Assembly (NCBI RefSeq): GCF_002847345.1
Contig: NZ_LXFV01000005.1
Span: 62,001-126,000, forward strand
DNA: 64,000 nt
Reading direction: 5' to 3'
Source of the DNA: Pectobacterium peruviense
GTDB lineage: Bacteria; Pseudomonadota; Gammaproteobacteria; Enterobacterales; Enterobacteriaceae
Shown here: one piece after another, positions 17,131 to 26,064 of the stretch
Position numbering within the stretch: the stretch's first letter is position 1
Layout of the letters: the number at the start of each line of letters is the position of its first letter
Notes under the pieces: model-generated
What the model saw: the letters and a program-made list of their open reading frames with translations, nothing else
What the model was told of the DNA's origin: nothing
Databases searched by the model: none
Program-made: the position numbers and the translations under genes

Positions 17131-17547
17131 ATGAGGATGTCAGACGTTTTTACCGCACTGCACAGGCTTTCCCCAAGAGATTTGCAACGCTACGCCTCTG
17201 CCTGTTTACAGGCCTATTGCGATGCAAAATTGATTCGACATCCCTCGATCGACGCGTTGCTAGCGCATCTTAATTGTTATCCTGAGAGTGGCAACCTGGT
17301 TGAATGGGAAAGAAAAGGGGCATTGCTGCCGCTAAATGGGCGCGGAGATGATATGCCGCGAGATCTTGCCCTATCCATTGCACCTCAAGATATTGAAGAA
17401 TTCACCTATCTTGTTGATGCTGCCGTTGAGGTCGGCATAGTCGATATGTATGGGGTACCAACGGCGCTTCCGGTTGAATTTGTAGGAAAAATAGCCATGA
17501 TTCTTTCCCAAAATAATATCGACCTGCCTGAGGTTTACGTAAAATAA
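17131..17547 (+). CDS. Hypothetical protein in immunity array
   Basis: The family is not recognised. The chosen ATG at 17131 gives 138 residues; TTG at 17122 and ATG at 17137 are in frame and share the GAGGAAC/GAGG ribosome-site region, so the exact start is open. The protein is helical at the N-terminus (SPRDLQRYASACLQAYCDAK) and has LPVEFVGKIAMILSQNNIDLPEVYVK at the end. It lies 83 bp after the SUKH gene on the same strand. Confidence 0.55.
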   Translation: MRMSDVFTALHRLSPRDLQRYASACLQAYCDAKLIRHPSIDALLAHLNCYPESGNLVEWERKGALLPLNGRGDDMPRDLALSIAPQDIEEFTYLVDAAVEVGIVDMYGVPTALPVEFVGKIAMILSQNNIDLPEVYVK

Positions 17548-17626
17548 ATGTCGTATCCAGAATAGCAAGAATATTGAGACAGGGTTCTGATGAAGATAGT
17601 GAAACCTAACAGCGGACACTCAGAAC

Positions 17627-17953
17627 ATGAGCTATGAGTACAAATTAGTATTTGATGATGCCTCGACTGTTCAACATGCCATGAGTACGATTAAACGCAG
17701 TGAGGCCTGTATTCATGCCGAAAACGGTGATGTCTATTTGAAAGACAAATCCCTAAACAATCGCGCTGATTATGACATCCGCCTGATCGATGAAGACGAT
17801 GGCTCGCTGTGGCTACAGGTTAACGTTAAATCTGTCTATCTGTACGCGCTCGTGCAGGAGACACTAGGCGAGAAATCTTTCAAATGCTTTGAAGATGGGG
17901 ATGCGGAGAGTGAAGTTGAACTCAACGAGGCTTTTCGTCTACATAACCGTTAG
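17627..17953 (+). CDS. Hypothetical small acidic protein in immunity array
   Basis: The 108-residue protein (MSYEYKLVFDDASTVQHAM...) is acidic, predicted alpha/beta, without signal peptide. No family is recognised. The ATG at 17627 follows GGACACTCAGAAC. The size, charge and location agree with a cytosolic immunity protein, an inference from context only. Confidence 0.55.
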   Translation: MSYEYKLVFDDASTVQHAMSTIKRSEACIHAENGDVYLKDKSLNNRADYDIRLIDEDDGSLWLQVNVKSVYLYALVQETLGEKSFKCFEDGDAESEVELNEAFRLHNR

Positions 17954-18041
17954 TGACCGATATCGGTTATTTCCCTATACGACTCACCGTTCTACTTTCT
18001 GGCAAATACAAACTGAGAATAACGTGACAAAAGCTAAGAGT

Positions 18042-18542
18042 ATGAATAGGTTAAATTTCTCAAAGTGGCTATCAAGCTCTGGCGGCCCTCTGGTTATCAT
18101 GGATGAGAATACCGCCAAACGGTGGACAGGTAGCCTCGGCCCACATGCGGATTATGATCTTTGCTGCCAGACCATCGATTATGCAGAAAAGCGGCGTATG
18201 CACGACTCAAACGTATTGATTCTTGGGGATGAACCTTTGCAGGCGGCAGTCGCAACAGCGGACAATTTGATATTGATTGTCAGGTGGAAATGGGCTGAAA
18301 GTGAAACTGACGTTCAAAGAGCAATTAATGCGTTTGATTTTAGTTTGGCCTCATATGAGGAAAAATTCGATATTGAGTGGGCCAATACCAACCTTGTAAT
18401 TTTTGATGCGGCAAATACATATGCCCACAAAGAGGCAATATCATTCAAAGCCAATTCTCTGCTCAATGAAGTTAGGACCTTAATCGTTTCCCCCACTCCC
18501 GATATGTCTCTGTTGATTCACACCCTACAGGTAAAAAAATAG
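18042..18542 (+). CDS. Imm21-like immunity protein
   Basis: The 166-residue protein shows the features of the Imm21 family: WLSSSGGPLVIMDE near residue 10, W-x-G then DYDLCC near residues 30-43, NVLILGDEPLQA near residue 60 and LILIVRWKWAE near residue 80. The ATG at 18042 is preferred because the conserved domain begins at once; GTG at 18024 is an alternative, and the open frame back to 17889 overlaps the previous gene. Imm21 genes normally accompany polymorphic toxins; none is present here. Confidence 0.68.
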   Translation: MNRLNFSKWLSSSGGPLVIMDENTAKRWTGSLGPHADYDLCCQTIDYAEKRRMHDSNVLILGDEPLQAAVATADNLILIVRWKWAESETDVQRAINAFDFSLASYEEKFDIEWANTNLVIFDAANTYAHKEAISFKANSLLNEVRTLIVSPTPDMSLLIHTLQVKK

Positions 18543-18635
18543 AGAGCGTTCTTTCATACAATGTTCACCTCAACACATTACTCAATCCGCTCTGACATCG
18601 TCAGAAACGCACCAAAATTATCCGCCTGCTGGCTG

Positions 18636-19232
18636 TTAGCCAAGTTGCAGAAAAAACCGGCCGCATTCATTTGTTGTGTTATTTGCGAAGTTATCATCTA
18701 AAAAGAGATAGCCCATGCCATCTGACAGTATTCCTTTATGACGGGGTAACGCAACATCTAAATCTCCCCCATAAATGGACATTCGTCTCTGCCCTATATT
18801 TGATGCGATAGGCCCTTGCAGCCAGGCATCAATGCCATCCAATTTAGAGGCTAAATTTTCTTCATCATCGGATTCAGTACTTCTTGAAAGCCGAATGCTT
18901 CCACGATCGAGAATTTGATTAGCGGCTTCGTTTCTTTCGTCTTCAGAACGAATATAACCCACGACAATAGCCTCAGAATTACCATGAATCGCACGAAGTC
19001 TCCGGTAATGCAAAACCTCCCCCGTCAAATAAGGTATAAATATAGAAACCCAATAGGGCTTAGCAGCAAGTGACGGTGAAAACCACTCTCTGGGAAAAGC
19101 TGCCAGATGAGTAAGCGGCACTCCATCAGCAGAACATGGCCAGGATATTTCACTGGGTAAATAAGCCCCGCCGCCGACATAGGCATCATGAGAGGTATGA
19201 GGCTCATGGGCAAAAATCAGTTCATCGTACAT
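18636..19232 (-). CDS. DUF1963-like protein, second copy
   Basis: The 198-residue protein on the minus strand is paralogous to 15965-16558: VGGGAYLPSEISWP (20-33), HLAAFPREWF, DGIDAWLQGP near residue 130 and HKGILSDGMGYLFLDD near the end. The two are diverged, not a recent duplication. It follows the 224-residue gene (19272-19946) on the same strand with a 39-bp gap, and is convergent with the Imm21-like gene. Confidence 0.6.
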   Translation of the reverse strand: MYDELIFAHEPHTSHDAYVGGGAYLPSEISWPCSADGVPLTHLAAFPREWFSPSLAAKPYWVSIFIPYLTGEVLHYRRLRAIHGNSEAIVVGYIRSEDERNEAANQILDRGSIRLSRSTESDDEENLASKLDGIDAWLQGPIASNIGQRRMSIYGGDLDVALPRHKGILSDGMGYLFLDDNFANNTTNECGRFFLQLG

Positions 19233-19271
19233 AGATATTTCTCGTGTGAATGATTGATAGCAGCAGGCCGT

Positions 19272-19946
19272 TTAACTGGCTGATTTCTTGCGCCAAACGG
19301 ATGCATTCCCTGAGGTTATTTCAACCAGTTGCCCATCATTATCGTAGTGACAGAACCATTCATCTTCACCGGGCCACCCTTTGGAAAAGGCTCGGCCAGA
19401 CAGCACGCGGCCAGCAGAGGAATATTGGTAAAGAAATACGGCAAAAGCCTCTCGAATCCCTACGCCCACATAAACTACCGCGTGATCCTCTAATTGCAGC
19501 ATTCTCCCCAAGCCGAGCAATTTCGATTCACCACACGCTGAACGAGCCATTCCCTTAAAACCCAACGTCGCAATGTCTAAAGCATCGCCAGTACGGTTAT
19601 ATAGGGTTGCCTGAATGGCTTGAACGCCCTTCTGCCCAGGAGAAACCGTAATAACATGATGGCCACCAGAGAAACCAGAGCAATATTTCCCCAGCCAACG
19701 CGCTTCATCTAGATTGGCATATTTCCTTTTCATCAGTCGGGGTGACGAAAAACCCATACGCTCATCGCTGTACGGTAAATGTCCAAAATAATCGCCGTCA
19801 GAAAATTTCCATTCATCGACCGAATCACAACACGCCAGATAAACAGGGTACGAATCGGTTGTATCAAATGCCTGAAATTGTTTTCTGAGATCGTCAAGCG
19901 TCGACTTCACGATTGGAATATCAAGCAACAGCTTAGTCTCTGTCAT
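19272..19946 (-). CDS. Hypothetical protein, minus-strand member of the array
   Basis: The 224-residue cytosolic protein (MTETKLLLDIPIVKS...) is not recognised. It has conserved-looking segments HHVITVSPGQKGVQAIQATLYN and GEDEWFCHYDNDGQLVEI, the latter resembling WHHx-type beta strands. Its start is 8 bp after the stop of the 63-codon frame at 19955-20146, with AGGG in between. That arrangement is usual for a toxin followed by its immunity gene. Confidence 0.55.
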   Translation of the reverse strand: MTETKLLLDIPIVKSTLDDLRKQFQAFDTTDSYPVYLACCDSVDEWKFSDGDYFGHLPYSDERMGFSSPRLMKRKYANLDEARWLGKYCSGFSGGHHVITVSPGQKGVQAIQATLYNRTGDALDIATLGFKGMARSACGESKLLGLGRMLQLEDHAVVYVGVGIREAFAVFLYQYSSAGRVLSGRAFSKGWPGEDEWFCHYDNDGQLVEITSGNASVWRKKSAS

Positions 19947-19954
19947 GAGTAACC

Positions 19955-20146
19955 CTATTCACCATTTTTTCTATCCATCGTTTTCCATTTTGCATCGATA
20001 TTGCCACAGATTTTGCCAGAAAATGTTTTCATCGCGTCGGCGGCTGTAAAGATGCAGCCCTGCATGGTAAGTTCCAACTGCTGCTGTATTCGCTCATTTC
20101 TGGGTGAAATACCGTTGAAATAAGAAAATCGTGAGTTCCCAAACAT
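19955..20146 (-). CDS. Small frame upstream of 19946 gene; possible toxin-tail remnant
   Basis: The 63-codon frame reads MFGNSRFSYFNGISPRNERI, continues through MQGCIFTAADAMKTFSGK and ends KTMDRKNGE. The frame continues upstream as LYISRHAAR until a TGA. It is tightly coupled to the next gene on the same strand. The composition looks like the C-terminus of a larger basic protein, so it may be all that is left of a toxin. It overlaps no other credible gene. Assignment is weak. Confidence 0.35.
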   Translation of the reverse strand: MFGNSRFSYFNGISPRNERIQQQLELTMQGCIFTAADAMKTFSGKICGNIDAKWKTMDRKNGE

Positions 20147-20200
20147 ACGGGCAGCATGACGAGAAATATAAAGTCAAACACCAAGAGGTAAGGCTGAAAA

Positions 20201-20596
20201 ATGATCGAATCTGCCGAAGAGTTTATTGCCTTACGCAGTAGCGACATAAAAAGTGAATATGATAGATCGGCCATGGAAGAGGCCCCACTTGATGTCTGGC
20301 TCGACGTTCTGAAGAAATATCCAAGCTACGGAAGGTGGGTCGCACATAATAAGACGGTGCCGTTGGAGATCCTCGAAGCATTGTGTGCGTTTGATGAAAT
20401 GACGAGGGCATGTGTCGCGAGTAAACGAAAATTGTCCTATGCCTTGTTCGATCGTCTCTCTCGTGATGCAAATCGTACAGTGCGGGTGGCCATTGCTGCT
20501 AACAGGAAAGCACCTGCTGACATTCTTGAGAGATTGCTGGCAGATACAGACGAAGGCGTCATCAGGATCGCCAGATATAACGTTAATGAAAGATAA
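20201..20596 (+). CDS. LRV/HEAT-like repeat protein, probable immunity
   Basis: The 131-residue helical protein contains short repeats of the leucine-rich-repeat-variant type: WVAHNKTVPLEILEALC, CVASKRKLSYALFDRLS, AIAANRKAPADILERLL and a final RIARYNVNE, each of about 24 residues. Such small helical-repeat proteins are common among immunity genes. It is divergent from the 63-codon minus-strand frame and precedes the Imm10-like gene by 38 bp. Confidence 0.6.
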   Translation: MIESAEEFIALRSSDIKSEYDRSAMEEAPLDVWLDVLKKYPSYGRWVAHNKTVPLEILEALCAFDEMTRACVASKRKLSYALFDRLSRDANRTVRVAIAANRKAPADILERLLADTDEGVIRIARYNVNER

Positions 20597-20634
20597 ATGG
20601 CTAATTTTCACGGGTAAAACATCAGGAGAACGTC

Positions 20635-21021
20635 ATGAGTGTTAAATTTTCGGCAGCCTACTATGATTCGTCCACTGAAGAGGCGGTTTTAACCGTTGGA
20701 TTTGCAGACAATGAAGATAACCCACAGCATTTTCTGATTTTGCAGCGGGCGGAAGAACCTGACGAACAAGACGAAGCGCTGGATCAAGATACTTATTATG
20801 TTGAGATCGGCAATCCAGGCATGGCTGGATATAGCGGGATTGATGATGTTGTGATCGCGACAAACAAAATCATTTTTACGTGCTCAGGCACCACAAACTG
20901 GTGCAAAACGATAAAAACGATTGAGATAGAAATCGCACCTGAGTTGGGGAGCGTTGACGAAATTGAAGCATCGCTTCGGCAAATCTTTATCGACACACCA
21001 ACAAGCGTCTCGCAGTCATAA
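20635..21021 (+). CDS. Imm10-like immunity protein
   Basis: The 128-residue acidic protein has the layout of the Imm10 family: an N-terminal beta strand pair, HFLILQRA near residue 32, TYYVEIGNPGMAGYSGIDDVVI (about 53-74), then beta strands NKIIFTCSG and IKTIEIEIAP. The ATG at 20635 follows CAGGAGAACGTC. It is expected to bind a toxin in the cytosol; none is adjacent. Confidence 0.58.
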   Translation: MSVKFSAAYYDSSTEEAVLTVGFADNEDNPQHFLILQRAEEPDEQDEALDQDTYYVEIGNPGMAGYSGIDDVVIATNKIIFTCSGTTNWCKTIKTIEIEIAPELGSVDEIEASLRQIFIDTPTSVSQS

Positions 21022-21138
21022 CCGCAGTCGACTGCACAAAAAACAGTCTCATGGGAAACAAGATACGAAAACGTATTTTTGGGCTAACATCGAGGCATAA
21101 ATTTATGTCACTGACTCAAATATTGGTAATACCCACCT

Positions 21139-21603
21139 ATGTTAGTTCATATCTACGTAGCAAATAATGATGATGGACCCGTGTTTGAACAGCTACACGT
21201 CCGGGAAATCGAGAAGGATACTTACGAATTGTTGTCTTCTCCCGGTCTGGCGCTAAATTTGGCTCGCGAGGATATCTTCCGAATTAAAGACAAGCATGCG
21301 CATCCGGAAGTGCTGAAAAGAGGCGGCAATTTTTGCATTCATATTTATGCCGATGAGCTCTCCCCTGAAAACATCACCTGTTTAGAGAATGATGTGGTTA
21401 GCCAGTTGAACGGAACATTAGACGGCAGATTTGAGGGAAATTTAACGTTGGCCGTTCCAGCAAGAAATGGGATGGATAAGATTGCAGATGTTTTCGACGC
21501 CTTTCGCGAAAAAACAGGCATCGAATGGTACTTTGCGAATATTTATAAGAACATTGACGACGATGAAGACGAAACGCTTTTACATTGGTGGCTAGATAGC
21601 TAA
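21139..21603 (+). CDS. DUF4265-like protein, probable immunity
   Basis: The 154-residue protein starts with FEQLHVREIEKDTYELLSSPGLALNLAREDIFRI (about 16-49), the pattern of DUF4265 proteins (charged strand, then xxYELxSxPxxAxxLxxxDxFRI). The rest is alpha/beta with a helix DKIADVFDAFREKTG near residue 112 and ends LHWWLDS. DUF4265 members occur in immunity clusters. The link is by pattern memory. Confidence 0.55.
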   Translation: MLVHIYVANNDDGPVFEQLHVREIEKDTYELLSSPGLALNLAREDIFRIKDKHAHPEVLKRGGNFCIHIYADELSPENITCLENDVVSQLNGTLDGRFEGNLTLAVPARNGMDKIADVFDAFREKTGIEWYFANIYKNIDDDEDETLLHWWLDS

Positions 21604-21684
21604 ATACGATTCAGCCCGTCCCTCAAGTGAAATAACGCATTTCGGGAGTTTCGGAATGCCTCAAAAACCACAGCGAATTTAACC

Positions 21685-22032
21685 ATGCAAAAAGCGGATC
21701 AAACCCTGCCCAGCGCGCTACAAAAACAAACCTGCGATAAGTATCAATTGCCGCTGCATCCCCCAGAGGAAATGGTCGCGATTGCTTTAGATACCTTACC
21801 GCGCTCGCCCATTTACGGAACCCGGATCGCATTACCGGAAAATGGCACGATAAGCTGGTTTATCCATTGTGGCGAGTATTCAGCAGAGAGCGGCTTTTAT
21901 CAAGCCTTGCACACGAGTCATCTGGAAGAAACATTGCCTGAAGTCGTACGGTACCTATTTCTACCCGAAGGAACGAAATTCATCATCGATCGAGCTGGAT
22001 ATGAGGATGTTTGGCAGGAAGAGGCTGAATAG
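21685..22032 (+). CDS. Imm33/DUF2185-like immunity protein
   Basis: The 115-residue protein has a pattern characteristic of the DUF2185 (Imm33) domain: RIALPENGTISWFIHCGEYS, then SGFYQALHTSHLEE, then VVRYLFLPEGTKFIIDRAGYEDVWQE at the C-terminus. It is the last gene of the plus-strand array. An upstream start is not needed, as Met1 at 21685 gives the whole domain. Confidence 0.65.
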   Translation: MQKADQTLPSALQKQTCDKYQLPLHPPEEMVAIALDTLPRSPIYGTRIALPENGTISWFIHCGEYSAESGFYQALHTSHLEETLPEVVRYLFLPEGTKFIIDRAGYEDVWQEEAE

Positions 22033-22158
22033 ATGACATTTGCTGTCTGAATCCATCATTTCCCCGTCGAATACCTTTCCCATCACGTAAGCCGTACAGG
22101 GCGAGTCGCCATTGTTAGTGAATAAAACCAGGCTATTTCATGACCAGAAAATCAAAAC

Positions 22159-22179
22159 GCCCTGAGAAAATCTCAAGGC
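22159..22179 (+). terminator. Hairpin after the immunity array
   Basis: GCC-C-TGAGA (22159-22167) pairs with TCTCA-A-GGC (22171-22179) with one mismatch, followed by ATTTTGG. It is 127 bp after the last array gene and could end its transcript; the T-run is short. Confidence 0.4.
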
Positions 22180-22275
22180 ATTTTGGAATACAATTTCTAC
22201 TGCGAACTTATTTTTACTGTGACACAGAAATAATAAGCATCGCAATATTTTATATCTCTAAAATAAAATCACGAC

Positions 22276-22890
22276 TTATCGTGAAGCATTCAGCGGAATT
22301 TCAGGATCGGGTTCGTGGGTCATACGGTTACGTAAATCACGACGAATAATCTCAATAGACCAGAACCAAATCAGGTGACCCACAATCTCTGATACATGTT
22401 CATACATCGGGAGAACGAACAGAGAAGGAGTCAAACCCATCAATGGGAATGAAATCATATGGACAAACAGTTGAGCCAGCGCACCAGCCAACAGCCCTTG
22501 CCATAATTTTATTTTAGGAAATACTTCTGCAACAATGCAATAACCTAAAGCAAAAACAATAGAGAAAATAATATGAGTTACGCCAACCCAATTGAATACG
22601 TGGCCGGCAAAAGTATAAACAGCCGCATTAGGATCAACAACGCCTAGCCAATCGCGTAAAAAGATGTAGGGAGGGTTAAGAAAATTACGAGAGCAATCAA
22701 TTTGATCAGCCGCTCTAATCAGTGATTCAGGTACACAAGCACTACTAAACATATCGGTAGGGCTACGTGGAGGAAGCGGATTTTCTGCCCCCCATTTTAC
22801 AAAAGAGGAAACAATACCTGCAATCAAACCAATAAAAGCAGCCAGTCCATAGCGTCTCCGAGATGGAGGGGTTTGTTCAAAGAAGTTCAT
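22276..22890 (-). CDS. yagU: DUF1440 inner-membrane protein YagU
   Basis: The 204-residue protein matches YagU (DUF1440), with hydrophobic segments at about residues 14-32, 95-120, 125-148 and 155-185 and the conserved [13 protein letters not shown] near residue 30. In E. coli YagU is linked to acid survival; the mechanism is unknown. It stands alone, convergent with the immunity array. Confidence 0.88.
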   Translation of the reverse strand: MNFFEQTPPSRRRYGLAAFIGLIAGIVSSFVKWGAENPLPPRSPTDMFSSACVPESLIRAADQIDCSRNFLNPPYIFLRDWLGVVDPNAAVYTFAGHVFNWVGVTHIIFSIVFALGYCIVAEVFPKIKLWQGLLAGALAQLFVHMISFPLMGLTPSLFVLPMYEHVSEIVGHLIWFWSIEIIRRDLRNRMTHEPDPEIPLNASR

Positions 22891-23513
22891 TTTTTTACCA
22901 ATCTAACCATTAAAGGTTATATTCTTACATAGGTATTATGCTCTTAGAAAGATGTTAATTGACATATCGAACAACCTCTCTAGGTTATTTTGTTATTAGA
23001 AATACAGTTTTAAATTTTATAAAATGACCAGAAGAAATTATGAGTTGATTTTTTGTGAAATGTTTATTCAATAATTGAAAAACCAGATTCGATAAAGTAT
23101 ACAAAATGTATATTTATTCCGAGAGAAATGAATAATAATTCACCAATAAATAGCCGATACAAAATAGTTTGGTTATTTTTTTGTGAAACCATAACACTTC
23201 AGTAACTCGTACTCCTCACGCCAGAATAATGCCGCCATTTTCCCATGCCGTCCCATACTGCTGACATAACTGCCAGACTACGCCGCCATAAATCGGAAAT
23301 ATTTGACCACGCTTTTTGACTCAGATTCCGCTGTAGTCATCGACACCCCCTTTCTGGGACAGGTTTTCTAGAAACGACTAACCGCCCTTCGCATATATAT
23401 ATTTTTATGGAATTGAAAATCCATTTTTATTCTTTTACATGCATAAGGCCGCCCTCTAGAGTAGCGAAAAGACCGCCGTGTATGGCCTCATGTCATCGTA
23501 AAGGACACAGGGA
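22891..23513. other. Long AT-rich gap between yagU and the peptide ABC operon
   Basis: No gene is supported in these 623 bases. The left half is very AT-rich and should hold the yagU promoter. A weak stem ATGGA/TCCAT (23407-23424) followed by TTTTTATTCTTTT lies about 100 bp before the binding-protein gene and might act as a leader attenuator. A TATATATAT run is at about 23393-23401. Confidence 0.4.
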
Positions 23514-25127
23514 ATGGAAAAAAATCACCAGCAAGTTACGACCCTCGCCGCAGGATTACTTTCGTTGCTTTTCGCACTCAATCCCGGTGCTTACGCCGCA
23601 CAAAGCGGTGAAAAACCAGTCTCTGGCGGTATTCTAAATGTAGGGCTGGGTAGCGATACGCCGATTATTGACCCGCACATTACGGCCTATGGCGTAACGG
23701 CACTGATTTCCCGCAACGTGGTGGATTCACTGGTAGGACAAGCAGAAGATAACCGCTTTACGCCTTGGCTGGCGGAAAGCTGGAAAATTAACGATGACAA
23801 CACCGAATACACCTTCCATCTGCGTAAAGATGTCACGTTTAGCGACGGCACCAAGCTAGATGCAGAAGCGGTGAAATACAACATTGAGCGTATTCTCGAT
23901 CCGAAAACGACCTCCAGCTATGCCAAATCACTGTTAGGCCCTATCGACAAGATATCAACGCCGGATGCCTATACGGTGGTTATCCACTACAGCTCGGCGT
24001 TTGCGCCGCTGTTACAGGGTCTGAGCCTGCCATATCTGGGCATTCAATCGCCGACTTACCTGAAGAACACGCCAAACACCAGCAATACCGTGGTGGGTTC
24101 TGGGCCGTTTATTCTTGATTCCTTTGTCAAAGGCAGCGGCAGTAAGCTGACGAAACGTCCTGATTACAACTGGGGACCAGGCTATGCCAAACATACCGGC
24201 CCAGCCTATCTCGATGGTCTGGTGTTCAAATATCTGCCGGAAGCGTCGGTTCGCCTTGGCGCACTGAGCAGCGGCCAGATTCAGGCGATTGACGCCGTGC
24301 CACCCGCCAATTTCCCAACGGTGAAGCGCAATCCGAAACTGGAAGTCATTACCTATGAGAACCCGGGTGTTAACCGCGTACTCTATCTCAACACCACCAA
24401 AGGCCCATTCCAGGATGTCGCGGTGCGTAAAGCATTCCAGAGCGCAGTAGATACCAACGCAGCGGTAAAAGTCGCCTTCTTCGGTACGCTGAAAGCCGCT
24501 GATAACGTCCTCGGCCCAGCCACGCTGTACTACGATCCGAGCGTCGCGTCACGCTGGGGCTTCGATGTGAAAAAGGCTAACGAACTGCTGGATAACGCAG
24601 GCTGGAAACAGAAAGACAGCGCGGGCTACCGCACCAAAGATGGCAAACGTCTGAGCGTCAGCTTCGTTTATGCCACCACCAATGTGGAAGCCGCTGACGT
24701 CGCATTGTTCCAGGCCGTGCAATTCCAGGTGAAACAGGCAGGCTTTGACGTCCAGTTAACGCCGGTCGATGCGGGTGAATTCACCACGCGCACCAACGCT
24801 AACGAATACGACATCGCGTCTAACTTCTTCGTGCGTGCAGAGCCCGATATTCTGCGTACCGTGTTCGATTCAGCCTATGCGCCACCGAACGGTAACGGCT
24901 TTACGCGTATCAGCGTGCTGGACGACAAACTGAGGAAAGCGATTGGCGCGGGCGAAGCGGAACGTAAACAGCTCTACACCGAGATACAGCGCGAAGTCAT
25001 CGATCAGGCGTATGTGGTTCCTCTGTACGTTCCAGCCTACCAACTCGGCCTGTCCAAACAGGTACAGGGCATAAGCTGGGCGACCAACGCAAAACCGAAC
25101 TTCTATGATGTCTGGATTAAACGTTAA
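23514..25127 (+). CDS. Peptide ABC transporter periplasmic binding protein
   Basis: The 537-residue protein is a family-5 extracellular solute-binding protein (DppA/OppA type) that captures peptides or similar ligands for the membrane complex. It has a signal peptide (about 1-29, cleavage after GAYA), the SGGILNVGLGSDTPIIDPH opening, the family signature TEYTFHLRKDVTFSDGTKLDAEAVKYNIER near residue 100, and FDVKKANELLDNAGW near residue 355. The ATG follows GGACACAGGGA. Its end overlaps the first permease gene by 23 bp. The exact substrate cannot be read from the sequence. Confidence 0.9.
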   Translation: MEKNHQQVTTLAAGLLSLLFALNPGAYAAQSGEKPVSGGILNVGLGSDTPIIDPHITAYGVTALISRNVVDSLVGQAEDNRFTPWLAESWKINDDNTEYTFHLRKDVTFSDGTKLDAEAVKYNIERILDPKTTSSYAKSLLGPIDKISTPDAYTVVIHYSSAFAPLLQGLSLPYLGIQSPTYLKNTPNTSNTVVGSGPFILDSFVKGSGSKLTKRPDYNWGPGYAKHTGPAYLDGLVFKYLPEASVRLGALSSGQIQAIDAVPPANFPTVKRNPKLEVITYENPGVNRVLYLNTTKGPFQDVAVRKAFQSAVDTNAAVKVAFFGTLKAADNVLGPATLYYDPSVASRWGFDVKKANELLDNAGWKQKDSAGYRTKDGKRLSVSFVYATTNVEAADVALFQAVQFQVKQAGFDVQLTPVDAGEFTTRTNANEYDIASNFFVRAEPDILRTVFDSAYAPPNGNGFTRISVLDDKLRKAIGAGEAERKQLYTEIQREVIDQAYVVPLYVPAYQLGLSKQVQGISWATNAKPNFYDVWIKR

Positions 25128-26064
25128 CCTGTACGCGTTAGGCAAACGTCTACTCACCATTCTGGCTGTGCTCTGGGGCGCAGCCACATTGACGTTTATT
25201 GCCGTCAAACTGATCCCCGGCGATCCGGTCGCTATTCTCAGCGGCGGCGATAACGTGGTGGATGCAGCCTATCGCGCGGTACTCATCAAGCAATTTGGGC
25301 TCGATCAGCCGCTGTGGGTGCAATATTTACGTTACTGCGGGCAAGCGCTACAGGGCGATTTTGGCGTCAGTTATCTCTACCGTCTGCCGGTCGGCGGCGT
25401 GATTAGCGATGCCATGCATGAAACCCTGCCGCTGGCGATCGGTGGCCTGATACTGGCTTTGTTCCTCGCCATTACCAGCGCATTACTCACCGCAGGCCGC
25501 TATGGGCCGCTGCGTACCGCCGTATCGTGGTTGGAACTGACGCTGCTCAGCACACCGGTCTACTGGATTGGTATCGTGCTGTTGAGCCTGTTCAGTTTTC
25601 GCCTGCAATGGTTTCCGGTCACGGGCAACGACGGCTTTATGTCGCTGGTGTTACCCGTTATCACCCTCGGTTTGCCGATTGCCGCCATTCTGAGTCAGGT
25701 GCTGCGCGACGGTCTGGAAGATGCGCTCTCCCAGCCATTCTCGTTAACGGTGCGTACGCGCGGCGTCAGCGAAATCCGACTACGATTCCGTCATGGTTTG
25801 CGCCACGCGGCGCTGGCAGCGTCAACGCTGACCGGCACATTGCTGGCAAGCGTACTCGGTGGCTCCGTACTTACCGAAACGGTATTTGGTCGCGCCGGTA
25901 TTGGGCAAGTCACACTGAGCGCGATTGAAAACCGCGACATGCCGCTGGTGCTGGGCGTCGTGATGCTGTCCGCCTTCCTGTTCGTCGTCATCAATCTGCT
26001 GGTGGATGCGCTGTACCTCCTCATCGATCCCCGCTTACGCAAGAAGGCGAGCGCCCATGAGTAG
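25105..26064 (+). CDS. Peptide ABC transporter permease (DppB type)
   Basis: The 319-residue inner-membrane protein has six predicted TM segments, an N-terminal LTFIAVKLIPGDPV motif typical of DppB/OppB proteins and a cytoplasmic-loop EAA-like segment VRTRGVSEIRLRFRHGLRHA near residue 215. It forms the channel with the next permease. The start ATG overlaps the upstream gene by 23 bp; a second ATG directly follows and is equally possible. Confidence 0.9.
   Translation: MMSGLNVNLYALGKRLLTILAVLWGAATLTFIAVKLIPGDPVAILSGGDNVVDAAYRAVLIKQFGLDQPLWVQYLRYCGQALQGDFGVSYLYRLPVGGVISDAMHETLPLAIGGLILALFLAITSALLTAGRYGPLRTAVSWLELTLLSTPVYWIGIVLLSLFSFRLQWFPVTGNDGFMSLVLPVITLGLPIAAILSQVLRDGLEDALSQPFSLTVRTRGVSEIRLRFRHGLRHAALAASTLTGTLLASVLGGSVLTETVFGRAGIGQVTLSAIENRDMPLVLGVVMLSAFLFVVINLLVDALYLLIDPRLRKKASAHE

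Noticed and set aside
23407-23637. 76-codon plus-strand frame before the binding protein
   Set aside because: It overlaps the signal peptide of the binding-protein gene in another frame and has no ribosome site.
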